A stretch of 64,000 bases of DNA from Streptomyces minutiscleroticus (GTDB lineage Bacteria; Actinomycetota; Actinomycetes; Streptomycetales; Streptomycetaceae). A program made the position numbers and the translations under genes. The notes below the pieces were generated by a model that ran no database searches, had not been told where the DNA came from, and saw only the letters and a list, made by a program, of their open reading frames with translations. The stretch is from contig NZ_BMVU01000037.1 in NCBI RefSeq assembly GCF_014650875.1, positions 1-64,000 of the forward strand. The letters are read 5' to 3'. The stretch's first letter is position 1; each line of letters starts with the position of its first letter. This document shows, in pieces, positions 15,852 to 23,933 of the stretch.

Positions 15852-16934
15852 TCAGTGGAACCGGGCGGCGCCCTCCGGCAGGTCGCACCAGGGGTCGATG
15901 GGAACGCATTCCGTGCGGCGGCCCAGGCTGTCGAGGATCCAGCCCTGCCGCTTGACCGTGCGCAGGACGATGCCGTGGTCGGCGATCTCCAGTTCCGGGC
16001 ACTCCGCGCTGATGCGGTCCTCCAGGTCCAGGACGCTGTCGACGGAGTGCAGCCACGCGGAGAGCAGGACGTTCGTCTCACCGCTCGTGGCGGTGAGCAG
16101 CCGTACGTCCGGCATCCGGCCCAGGCGCTCGCAGACCTGCCGGCGCCGGCCGACCGGGACGCGTGCCCAGAGCAGGGACGTCACCGGCCACCCTGTGATG
16201 TGCTGGGCGACCTCGCCGCGGAAGGCCACCGCGCCGGTGCGTTCCAGCCGGGCCAGCCGGCGGCGTACCGCGGTCTGGCTGGAGTCGAGGCGCTCGGCCA
16301 GGTCGGTGACGGGCAGCCGGGCGTCCTCCGCGAGGGCGAGCAGCAGCTCCCGGTCGGGTGCGTCCAGGGGGCCGGGAGCGGCCGTGCGGGGCGCGGCCTC
16401 GCCGGCCAGGGACTGCAGGCGCGACCGCTGCGCGCGGGGCAGCGCGTCAAGGCGCCAGTCGTTGCCCGCCGTGAGGATGCGTGTGGTGACCTGTGTGTTG
16501 ACCCGGACCACGCCCGGCAGGCGGCTCACGTGGTCCAGGACGAAGCGGGAGAGGCCCGGCAGGTCGCGGGTGATGACGTTGACGTGGATGTCCCGTCCGC
16601 TGGCCAGCTCCATCACGGACTTGGTCCGGGGGTCGCGCGCCAGGGCCAGGGCGACCCGGCCGCGTTCGGAGGGTTCGCAGTCGACGTCGATGAACGCGTT
16701 GCACAGGGAGCCCCACAGGGCGGGGCTGCCCGTGGCCGTCACCCAGGCCGTGCCCTGTCGCGAGATGCGGTTCCAGCGGCGGGCGGCCGTCACCGCGCTG
16801 AGCCCGAGCACCTCGCCCACCGTGGTCCAGGAGGCGCGTGGCGCGATCTGGAGGGCGTGGGTGATCGCCAGGTCCGTCTCGTCGAGCTCGGCGGCGGAAT
16901 CCTTCACGTCAAGGCTTTCCATGGCGTTATCCAT
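15852..16934 (-). CDS. Two-unit Lrp/AsnC-family transcription regulator
   Basis: 360 residues containing two Lrp-like units. The first HTH is at about 18-60 (DETDLAITHALQIAPRAS, LSAVTAARRWNRISRQG) with a ligand-type domain after it. The second HTH is at about 195-240 (DAPDRELLLALAEDARLP, TAVRRRLARLERTG), again followed by an RAM-like domain. Tandem Lrp proteins are common in Streptomyces and usually control a neighbouring amino-acid-related catabolic operon. It is divergent from the deacetylase-family gene at 17079, the likely target. ATGs at 16934 and 16922 are both possible starts. Confidence 0.85.
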   Translation of the reverse strand: MDNAMESLDVKDSAAELDETDLAITHALQIAPRASWTTVGEVLGLSAVTAARRWNRISRQGTAWVTATGSPALWGSLCNAFIDVDCEPSERGRVALALARDPRTKSVMELASGRDIHVNVITRDLPGLSRFVLDHVSRLPGVVRVNTQVTTRILTAGNDWRLDALPRAQRSRLQSLAGEAAPRTAAPGPLDAPDRELLLALAEDARLPVTDLAERLDSSQTAVRRRLARLERTGAVAFRGEVAQHITGWPVTSLLWARVPVGRRRQVCERLGRMPDVRLLTATSGETNVLLSAWLHSVDSVLDLEDRISAECPELEIADHGIVLRTVKRQGWILDSLGRRTECVPIDPWCDLPEGAARFH

Positions 16935-17078
16935 CGATTTCCGGGCTTGTTGAACAGGGGACGGCCACTATTGACCATCGCATCCCCGCCACACAAGAGC
17001 AGGGGGTGGCCGGTACGGCGCGCGGTCGCCCGCGCCCCGGTCCGGAGCACAGTCTTCTCACGGAAGGGCCGAACCTCG

Positions 17079-17981
17079 ATGGCGCACAGCGAACAGCAAC
17101 CGTGGGAGTGGGACGAGCAGGTCTGGCGCGGTCACGTGGACCGGGTGCGGGCCGGCCGCTCCCTGGCGCCGAGGACCTGGCCGGGCGGGGCCCGGTGCGC
17201 CGTGGCCGTGTCCTTCGACTCCGACCACGAGACGCCCGCCCTGCGCGACGGTCACACGAGCCCGGCGAAGCTCGCCCAGGGCGAGTACGGGGCGCGCGTG
17301 GCCGTACCGAAGATCCTGGACATGCTGGAGCGTCACCGCGTCCCGGCGAGCTTCTTCATGCCCGCGGTCTGCGCGCTGCTGCGCCCGCAGGAGGCCAAGG
17401 CCTACACCAAGGCCGGGCACGAGCTGGCCGTCCACGGCTGGATCCACGAGCGCAACACCCAGCTCGGCGCGGAGGCCGAGCGCGAGCTGCAGTTCCGCGC
17501 GGCCGACACCCTGGAGCGGATCAGCGGGGTGCGTCCCGTCGGCATCCGCACCCCCAGCTGGGACTTCTCTCCCCACACCCTGGCCATCACCCGGGAGATG
17601 GGGCTGCTCTACGACTCCTCGCTGATGGCCGACGACGAGCCGTACGAGCTGCTCGAGAACGGCGAGGCGACGGGCGTGGTGGAGATCCCCGTGGAGTGGA
17701 TCCGTGACGACGCGCCGTACTTCATGATGGAGCGCTTCGGCTCCCTGCGCCCCTACATCGCGCCGCGCGACGTGCTGCGGATCTGGCAGGACGAGTTCGC
17801 CGCCGCCCACGCGGCCGGCGGTCTGTTCCAGCTGACGCTGCACCCGCACATCATCGGGCACCGCTCCCGGCTGGCCGTCCTGGAAGAGCTCCTGGCGCAC
17901 GTCGCGGGGCACGACGGAGTGTGGCTCGCCACCCACCGCGACATCGCCGAGTACTGCCGCGCCCAGCACGGCATGAACTGA
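17079..17981 (+). CDS. Polysaccharide-deacetylase-fold hydrolase (PuuE / cyclic-imidase-like)
   Basis: 300 residues starting MAHSEQQPWEWDEQVW; the frame is open far upstream but that part is not coding. NodB-fold metal-site motifs are present: SFDSDHET (Asp47, Asp49, His50) and HGWIHERN (His119, His123), with GIRTPSWDFSPHT as motif 3 and FQLTLHPHIIGHRSR as the C-terminal His motif. This subgroup contains PuuE allantoinases and cyclic imide hydrolases rather than sugar deacetylases. No signal peptide, so it is cytoplasmic. Next to an importer, SDR, reductase-like domain and M20 peptidase, it probably opens a ring or cleaves an amide of a nitrogenous nutrient. Substrate unknown. Confidence 0.85.
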   Translation: MAHSEQQPWEWDEQVWRGHVDRVRAGRSLAPRTWPGGARCAVAVSFDSDHETPALRDGHTSPAKLAQGEYGARVAVPKILDMLERHRVPASFFMPAVCALLRPQEAKAYTKAGHELAVHGWIHERNTQLGAEAERELQFRAADTLERISGVRPVGIRTPSWDFSPHTLAITREMGLLYDSSLMADDEPYELLENGEATGVVEIPVEWIRDDAPYFMMERFGSLRPYIAPRDVLRIWQDEFAAAHAAGGLFQLTLHPHIIGHRSRLAVLEELLAHVAGHDGVWLATHRDIAEYCRAQHGMN

Positions 17982-18336
17982 CCGCCGGCCCGGTACCGCC
18001 GCACACAGCACGACCCGAACCGACCGCCGACCTCCCGGCGGACCGGTGACGGCCGGCCCCACGGACCGGCCCTCCCGCAGAAAGCACCACGACCGGCGCC
18101 CCCACCACGGGCGTCCGCGCCGGTACCGGCCCGGCAGCGCCCACTCCCGCGCGGCCGGTCGTCCTCCCGTACGCCCGCGACCCGGGCGTCCCTTCCCACG
18201 GGCCCACCCGCACACCGTTTCCGCGGTACTCCCCGGCCCGCCTTGCGCGGCACTCTCCCGCGCATCGCCCGGCGGCGGCCGTCACGCACCCGCCGCGGCT
18301 CCGCGACGACGCGGAGCAGCACACCCACAGCCCTGT

Positions 18337-18388
18337 CCCGGACAGTCCGGTGCCGTCCCGCGCCCGGACAGTCCGGTGTCGTCCCGCG
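18337..18388 (+). promoter_or_regulatory. Tandem palindromic operator upstream of the MFS gene
   Basis: Two adjacent 26-base repeats differing at one base, each containing the 13-base perfect palindrome CCGGACAGTCCGG (at 18338-18350 and 18364-18376). They lie about 120 bases before the MFS start in a 520-base gap. The 26-base spacing (about 2.5 helical turns) puts the two sites on opposite faces of the helix, which can suit wrapping by Lrp-type oligomers. This may be the target of the Lrp regulator. Confidence 0.55.
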
Positions 18389-18504
18389 GAACGACACCGC
18401 GCACCCTCCCGCGGACAGATCCGCGGACACACCCGCACCGGAAGACAGCCCCGCACGCCGCAGTCCGATCCGTCCCCTGCCTTCAGGAAGCGAGGCACCC
18501 CCTC

Positions 18505-19809
18505 GTGCAGACCCCCGTCACCGCGACCGGTACCGCACCGTCGCACAGAATGACACCCGCCCAGCGCAAAGCGGTCGTCGCCGGCACCATCGGCAACACC
18601 GTCGAGTGGGTCGACTGGGCGCTCTACTCCATCTTCGCCAAGATCATTTCCGAGGTGTTCTTCCCGAAGGGCGACGGCGCCGCCGCCCTCCTGTCCACGC
18701 TCGCCGTCTTCGCCGTCGGCTTCGTGATGCGGCCGGTGGGCGCCGCCGTCCTCGGCGCCTACGCCGACCGCAAGGGCCGCAAGAAGGGCCTGACCCTCAC
18801 CATCGGACTGATGGCGGGCGCCGGCTTCCTGATCGCCTTCACCCCCGGCTACGACACGATCGGCATCGCCGCTCCGCTGATCCTGCTGGTCGCCAGGCTC
18901 GTCCAGGGCTTCTCCGCGGGCGGCGAGTTCGGCTCGTCCTCGGCGTTCCTGGTGGAGTCGGCCGCCCCCGGGCGGCGGGCCTTCGCCGGGTCCTGGCAGC
19001 AGGTGTCCGTCGCGGGCGGCGTACTGATCGCCTCCCTGCTCGGCACGGTCTTCACCTCCCTGCTGGGCGAGGACGCCCTGCACGACTGGGGATGGCGGAT
19101 CGCCTTCGTCGTCGGCGGCCTGCTCGGCCTGATCGGACTGTGGCTGCGCGTCAGCGTCGAGGACACCGCCTCCTTCACCGAGGCCAAGGCCGGCGGCAGG
19201 ACGCCGAAGAACCCGCTCGTGGCCATGTTCCGCGAGCACCCCGCCGCCGCGCTGCGCGTCGCCGGCATCACGATCGCTGGCACCCTGACGTACTACATCT
19301 GGGTCAACTACCTGCCGACCTACGCCAACCTCACCACCGGCATCCCACTGGAGAAGGCGCTGCTGTCCCAGACGCTGTGCCTGATCGTCTTCGTCGTGCT
19401 GCTGCCCTTCGCGGGCCTGCTCTCCGACCGGCTGGGCCGCAAGCCCACCCTGGCCGGCTTCGCGCTCGGCTTCGTCGTCCTGGCCTGGCCGATGCTGCAC
19501 TTCCTGAACGACAGCTTCGCCGTGCTGTTCCTCGTCCAGCTCGTCGGCATGCTGCTGGTCCTCGGCTACTCCGCCAACTGCGCCGTCATCATGGCCGAGC
19601 AGTTCCCGCCGGAGGTGCGGGCCACCGGCATCGCCCTGCCGTACGCGCTGGCCGTCGCCCTCTTCGGCGGCACCGCCCCCTACGTCACGACCTGGATGAG
19701 CGAGAACGGGCACGCCGACAAGCTCTGGCTGTACGTCTGCGGCGCCGCGCTGATCTCCCTGGTCGTCTACCTGACCATGCCCGAGACGAAGGACAAGGAG
19801 TTCTCCTGA
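18505..19809 (+). CDS. MFS metabolite:H+ symporter
   Basis: 434 residues from a GTG at 18505 (GAGG nine bases upstream); an ATG at 18550 lacks a ribosome site. Twelve transmembrane segments are evident. The loop signature ADRKGRKKGL, the motif VARLVQGFSAGGEFGSSSAF and the C-terminal MPETKDKEF place it in the metabolite:H+ symporter (MHS) branch with ProP, KgtP and ShiA. These import organic acids or betaines with protons. It begins the overlapping MFS-SDR-fusion operon (stop and next start share one base, TGATG), so it likely imports the substrate that operon degrades. Confidence 0.9.
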   Translation: MQTPVTATGTAPSHRMTPAQRKAVVAGTIGNTVEWVDWALYSIFAKIISEVFFPKGDGAAALLSTLAVFAVGFVMRPVGAAVLGAYADRKGRKKGLTLTIGLMAGAGFLIAFTPGYDTIGIAAPLILLVARLVQGFSAGGEFGSSSAFLVESAAPGRRAFAGSWQQVSVAGGVLIASLLGTVFTSLLGEDALHDWGWRIAFVVGGLLGLIGLWLRVSVEDTASFTEAKAGGRTPKNPLVAMFREHPAAALRVAGITIAGTLTYYIWVNYLPTYANLTTGIPLEKALLSQTLCLIVFVVLLPFAGLLSDRLGRKPTLAGFALGFVVLAWPMLHFLNDSFAVLFLVQLVGMLLVLGYSANCAVIMAEQFPPEVRATGIALPYALAVALFGGTAPYVTTWMSENGHADKLWLYVCGAALISLVVYLTMPETKDKEFS

Positions 19810-20636
19810 TGACGCACGCAGTCGTCACCGGCGCCGCCGGCGGCATCGGACGCTCCGTCGCCGAGCACTTCGCGCGGGCGGGGGCGGAGCTGACCCTCGT
19901 GGACGTCGACGCCGACCGGCTCGCGGCTCTCGCGGACGCCCTCGGCGCCCGGCACCTCGTCCTCGACCTGGGCGGCGCCGACGGCCCGGCGGCCGCCGTC
20001 GGCGGCGCCTGGCACACCCACGGACCGGTGGACGTCCTGGTCAACGCGGCGGGCATCTACCCGTCGCTGGACATGGCCGACGTCACGGCCGCCGCCTGGG
20101 ACCGCGTCTTCGCCCTCAACACCCGCGCCCCGGTCCTCGCGACGGCCGAACTGGCCCGTCTCGCGGCCGAGGCAGGGCGGCCCGCCTCGGTGGTCAACAT
20201 CTCCTCCGGCGCCGCCCTGCGCGCCCGGCCCGGCGGCGGCCCCTACGCCTCCTCCAAGGCGGCACTGGAGATGGCCACCCGCGCGGCGGCGCTCGAGTTC
20301 GGGCCGCTCGGCATCCGCGTCAACGCCGTCAGCCCCGGCTTCGTCGCGGTGGACAGCGCCTGCAACCCGGTCACCGACACCTACGCCGCGGCCGTCTCCG
20401 TCAACCCCCTCGGACGCCCGGGCACCCCGGCGGACATCGCCCGCGCGGTGCTGTGGATCGCCGGCCCCGAGGCGTCCTGGGTGACCGGGGAGATCCTCCG
20501 GGTGGACGGCGGCAGCGGCACCGGAGCGGCACACCTGCCGCGGCTGTGGCCGCCGGACGCCTCCGGGACGTCCCCCGGCTCCCCCCACCCCACCCCGGGC
20601 ACGCTCCCGGACAGCACGAAGGGACACACCTCATGA
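19809..20636 (+). CDS. Short-chain dehydrogenase/reductase
   Basis: 275 residues, start overlapping the MFS stop. A classical SDR: nucleotide-binding TGAAGGIGRSVAEHFA, structural LVNAAGIYP, catalytic Ser in VNISSGAALR, YASSKAALEM (YxxxK) and the PG motif NAVSPGFV. It oxidises or reduces a hydroxyl/keto group with NAD(P). The last 30 residues (after VDGGSG) are a Pro/Ser-rich tail beyond the usual SDR end. The stop overlaps the next gene (ATGA), showing strict co-translation with transporter and fusion enzyme. Confidence 0.9.
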   Translation: MTHAVVTGAAGGIGRSVAEHFARAGAELTLVDVDADRLAALADALGARHLVLDLGGADGPAAAVGGAWHTHGPVDVLVNAAGIYPSLDMADVTAAAWDRVFALNTRAPVLATAELARLAAEAGRPASVVNISSGAALRARPGGGPYASSKAALEMATRAAALEFGPLGIRVNAVSPGFVAVDSACNPVTDTYAAAVSVNPLGRPGTPADIARAVLWIAGPEASWVTGEILRVDGGSGTGAAHLPRLWPPDASGTSPGSPHPTPGTLPDSTKGHTS

Positions 20637-22954
20637 AGGGCGACGCCTACACCGTGGTCGGCGCCGGAGCGATCGGCGGCACCCTGGCCCACGCCCTCGC
20701 GGCGGCCGGGCACCCGGTGACCGTCGTCGACGCCGACGCCGACCACGTGGCCGCGATCCGCGCCGGCGGTCTGACCGTCCTGCGCGGCGAGGAGCGCGAG
20801 AGCGTCCGCCTCGACGCGGCGACCCCCGAGGACCACCAGGGGCCGCCGTTGCGCCGGGTCCTGCTCGGCGTCAAGGCGCAGGCGACCGACGCGGCCATGC
20901 GCTGGATCGCACCCCGTCTGGCCCCGGACGGCTACGTCGTCTCGGTGCAGAACGGCTTCAACGAGGAACTGATCGCGCGGTACGTCGGCGCGGAGCGCAC
21001 CGTCGCCGCGTTCGTCAACATCTTCGCCGACGTCGTCGAGCCCGGAGTGGTGCGCGACGGCGGCCCCGGGGCCTTCGTCGTCGGCGAGCCGGGCGGCGCG
21101 CCCGTGTCCGAGCGGGTGCGGGACCTCGTCGCCGACCTCCAGGCGTGGGGGCCCGCGCAGGTCTCCGACAACGTCGAGGGCTACCTGTGGGCCAAGGCCG
21201 CCTTCGGCGCGATGCTCTCCGCGACCGCGCTGGCCGACGCCCCCATGGCGGACCTGATCGACCGTCACCGCGCCACCATGTACGCCCTGGCCGCCGAGGT
21301 GTACGCCGCGGCCGACACCGTGGGGACGCGGCTGGAGCCGTTCGACGCCTACGACGCGCCCGCCTTCCGCCCCGACGATGCGGCGGCCCGCGACGCCGCC
21401 TGCGACCGGCTGACCGCCTGGCTGCGCACCCAGCCCAAGGACCGCAGCGGCATCTGGCGCGACCTGGCCGTACGCCGTCGCCCGGTGGAGGTGACGACGC
21501 ACTACGAGCCCGTGGTCGAGCGCGCGCGGCGGGCGGGTCTCGGCACTCCGGTGCTCAGCGCCGTACTCGAAGACCTGCGGGAACTGGAACGCGACCCGTC
21601 GGGGATGTCCGAGGCCCGGCTCGACGCCCTCGACGCGCTGGCCGCGTCCGGCGGCAGGGGCGCCACGGCCGGAAAGGACGGACACGACGCGGACGGGCGC
21701 GACGCGGCCGGACCACCCGCCGGAACCCCGGCCGTCCCGGCGCGGACAGGTGACCGGGCGTCCGAGGACCTGCCCGCGGCCCCGGTGCTCACCGACGCCC
21801 AGGCCGTCGCCGTGCGCGACTGGCTGGAGGGCCACCGCGAGGCGATGGCCGACGACCTGGCCGCCTACACGTCCCTGGAGAGCTCCAGCGACGACGAGGC
21901 GTGCCTGGCCGCCTGCCTCGACTGGCTGCGCGGCTGGCTCGACACCTCGCTCGGCGCCCCCGCGAGCGAGGAACTGCTCCCCCGCGACGGCGCCGGGGAC
22001 ATCCTGATCCGCCGCTACGCCGGCACCGGCCCGTCGGCCGGCGCCCCCCTGCTGCTCGCCGCCCACTACGACACCGTGTGGTCGACCGGCACCCTGCGCG
22101 ACTGGCCGTACCACCGCGAGGGCGACCGCATCAGCGGTCCCGGGGTCTTCGACATGAAGGCGGGACTGGTCCAGGCGGTGTGGGCGCTGCGCGCGCTCCG
22201 GGAACTGCGGCTGCCGGTGCCGGCGTTCACGCTGCTGCTCAACGGGGACGAGGAGACCGGCAGCCAGGCGTCCAGCGACGTCATCGCGGCCGAGGCACGC
22301 AGGTCCAGGGCGGCCCTGGTCTTCGAGGCGAGCGCCGACGGCGCGGTGAAGACGACCCGCAAGGGCGTGGGCCTGTTCTCCCTGACGGTGCGGGGGGAGG
22401 AGGCGCACGCCGGCCTCGACCCGACCCGCGGGGCGAGCGCGGTCAACGAGATGGCCCGGCAGGTGCTCGCCCTGGAGGGGATCGCCGCCCCGGAGGCCGG
22501 GACGACCGTCAACGTCGGCGTGCTGCACGGCGGCACGCGCAGCAACGTCACGGCCGGCCGGGCGGTGGCACACCTGGACATCCGCGTCGCGACCGCCGCC
22601 GAACGCGACCGTGTCGGAGCCGCGCTGTCCGCCCTCGCCCCGGTCGACACGCGTACGAGCCTGCGGCTGGACGGAGGCTGGAACCGTCCCGTCTTCGAAC
22701 GCACGGAGGGAGTCGGCCGGCTCTTCGCCGTGGCCCGGGCCTGCGCCGCACCGCTCGGCCTCGATCTGCGGGAGACCGCGGTGGGCGGTGCCAGCGACGG
22801 GAACTTCATCCTGGACGCGGGTACCCCGGTGCTCGACGGGCTCGGCGCGGTGGGCGGCGGCGCGCACGCCCGCAGCGAGCACGTGACGCTGAGCGGAATG
22901 GTGGAGCGATCCGCACTGGCGGCAGGCGTCCTCGCCGCCTTCGCCGCGGCCTGA
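20633..22954 (+). CDS. Fusion of ketopantoate-reductase-like dehydrogenase and M20 peptidase
   Basis: One uninterrupted 773-residue frame. Residues 1-310 resemble 2-dehydropantoate 2-reductase (ApbA/PanE): VVGAGAIGGTLAHAL dinucleotide site and the catalytic-type lysine in GYLWAKAAFG (Lys188). A linker of about 70 Ala/Gly/Asp-rich residues follows. Residues about 385-773 are an M20/carboxypeptidase-G2-like metallohydrolase with complete metal ligands: AAHYDTVW (His478, Asp480), GVFDMKAG (Asp507), DEETGS (Glu540, Glu541) and GGAHARSEHV (His745, His750). These are normally separate proteins. The pairing suggests channelling: hydrolysis of an N-acyl or amide bond and NADPH-linked reduction of a keto acid. 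No signal peptide. True pantothenate synthesis is unlikely in this context. Confidence 0.85.
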   Translation: MKGDAYTVVGAGAIGGTLAHALAAAGHPVTVVDADADHVAAIRAGGLTVLRGEERESVRLDAATPEDHQGPPLRRVLLGVKAQATDAAMRWIAPRLAPDGYVVSVQNGFNEELIARYVGAERTVAAFVNIFADVVEPGVVRDGGPGAFVVGEPGGAPVSERVRDLVADLQAWGPAQVSDNVEGYLWAKAAFGAMLSATALADAPMADLIDRHRATMYALAAEVYAAADTVGTRLEPFDAYDAPAFRPDDAAARDAACDRLTAWLRTQPKDRSGIWRDLAVRRRPVEVTTHYEPVVERARRAGLGTPVLSAVLEDLRELERDPSGMSEARLDALDALAASGGRGATAGKDGHDADGRDAAGPPAGTPAVPARTGDRASEDLPAAPVLTDAQAVAVRDWLEGHREAMADDLAAYTSLESSSDDEACLAACLDWLRGWLDTSLGAPASEELLPRDGAGDILIRRYAGTGPSAGAPLLLAAHYDTVWSTGTLRDWPYHREGDRISGPGVFDMKAGLVQAVWALRALRELRLPVPAFTLLLNGDEETGSQASSDVIAAEARRSRAALVFEASADGAVKTTRKGVGLFSLTVRGEEAHAGLDPTRGASAVNEMARQVLALEGIAAPEAGTTVNVGVLHGGTRSNVTAGRAVAHLDIRVATAAERDRVGAALSALAPVDTRTSLRLDGGWNRPVFERTEGVGRLFAVARACAAPLGLDLRETAVGGASDGNFILDAGTPVLDGLGAVGGGAHARSEHVTLSGMVERSALAAGVLAAFAAA

Positions 22955-22963
22955 CACCCCGGA

Positions 22964-23000
22964 CCGGCATACGCGTTCGCACGGGCGGCGCGTATGCCGG
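22964..23000 (+). terminator. Hairpin terminator of the catabolic operon
   Basis: Twelve-base perfect arms CCGGCATACGCG (22964-22975) and CGCGTATGCCGG (22989-23000), 13-base loop, starting 10 bases after the stop of the fusion gene. Confidence 0.65.
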
Positions 23001-23097
23001 CCCGCGCGCCCGGACCGTGCGTATGCCGGCTCGCGCGCCCGGACCGTGCGGACGCCGGCCCGCGTGCTCGGACGGTGTGTACGCCGACCCGCTCGCC
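22990..23097. repeat. 29-base tandem repeat, about 3.7 copies
   Basis: Units at 22990-23018, 23019-23047 (one difference), 23048-23076 (about six differences) and a partial, more diverged unit after 23077. The first unit forms the right arm of the terminator hairpin, so the duplication has multiplied half of it. Confidence 0.75.
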
Positions 23098-23209
23098 GCC
23101 GTGGAGCGGATCGGCCAGGTCCGTCCCTTCGCCGAGGGCATGGGCACCGCCGCCCCGCGGATCGGCCTCGGCCGAGCTCCCTTCACCCGCCTCCGGCCGC
23201 AGCGACGAC

Positions 23210-23677
23210 TCAGCGAGCCCTGGGCGCCGAGCGGCGCGTCAGGGCCAGCAGGCTTCCTGCGATGCCGATCACGATCAGAGCGATGGCGATGCTGATGCCG
23301 CCCGCGTCGTCCCAGTAGACATCCTCGAGACTCAGCAGCAGCGCCGCCTCATCGATGATCAATGCCGCACCCGCGCCGTAGGCGGCGCCCAGCCACGAGC
23401 GCATGCGGGGCGATCGTTCCACGAGGCTCACCCCTCCGGTCGCGAGCACCAGGAGGATGCCCCAGACGTAGTGGTGGATGTGCACACCGCCGGCGCTGAC
23501 GTCACCGACTCCCGCGACGTCGATGTGGATCAGCCATGTCAGCAGTCTCATCAGGCCGAAAGTGAGAGTGAAGGCGAACCACGCCAGCACCAGTCCGCGG
23601 CGCCCCGGTGACACCTGACGTAGCCGGCGCGGCCTGGACGAGTAGGAGGACAGGGGCTTGACGGACTCGGGCTTCAT
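23210..23677 (-). CDS. Four-helix integral membrane protein
   Basis: 155 residues with a basic N-terminus and four hydrophobic segments (about 30-52, 68-88, 98-118, 128-148). Notable polar motifs in or near the membrane are HIHHYVWGILL after helix 1 and IIDEAALLL with EDVYW at helix 3; the His cluster and Asp/Glu could bind metal or protons. I recall similar uncharacterised membrane proteins with the HxHH and DExALxLxLEDVYW pattern in actinobacteria. No neighbour suggests a role. Function unknown. Confidence 0.75.
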   Translation of the reverse strand: MKPESVKPLSSYSSRPRRLRQVSPGRRGLVLAWFAFTLTFGLMRLLTWLIHIDVAGVGDVSAGGVHIHHYVWGILLVLATGGVSLVERSPRMRSWLGAAYGAGAALIIDEAALLLSLEDVYWDDAGGISIAIALIVIGIAGSLLALTRRSAPRAR

Positions 23678-23933
23678 CGTTCATACCGTTCTGTGCGTGA
23701 ATGTGGGTCGGGAGTACCTCGGAGATGAACGGTGATGCGAACGTCCGGGTTGCGCCCGCCGACGCGGTGTACGGGTTCGACCTGATCCGGGCGCGCTCCG
23801 CTCCGGGGCGGATGCCCGCGGTGCGGTTCACAGGGAACTCGAAGCGGTCGGCCGCGAGGGCCGCGTGCGGGCGCGACGGCTACGACGACCGCCGCGACCG
23901 GAACGGCGACCGGTACGGCGAGGTCGTGCAGCG

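Noticed and set aside
15666..17078. Long in-frame N-terminal extension of the deacetylase-family gene
   Set aside because: It runs antisense through the Lrp gene and lacks any domain; the ATG at 17079 begins family-like sequence.
17851..19713. A 620-codon minus-strand open frame opposite the MFS gene
   Set aside because: Charged and repetitive, no motif; the plus strand has twelve membrane segments and MHS signatures.
15852..22954. Idea that the cluster is a pantothenate biosynthesis locus because of the PanE-like domain
   Set aside because: No panB, panC or panD is present, and the PanE-like part is fused to a peptidase and accompanied by an importer and hydrolases, which fits catabolism.
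20381..22957. An 858-codon minus-strand open frame opposite the dehydrogenase-peptidase fusion
   Set aside because: No family signature, no ribosome site, and the plus strand encodes complete catalytic motifs in the same span.
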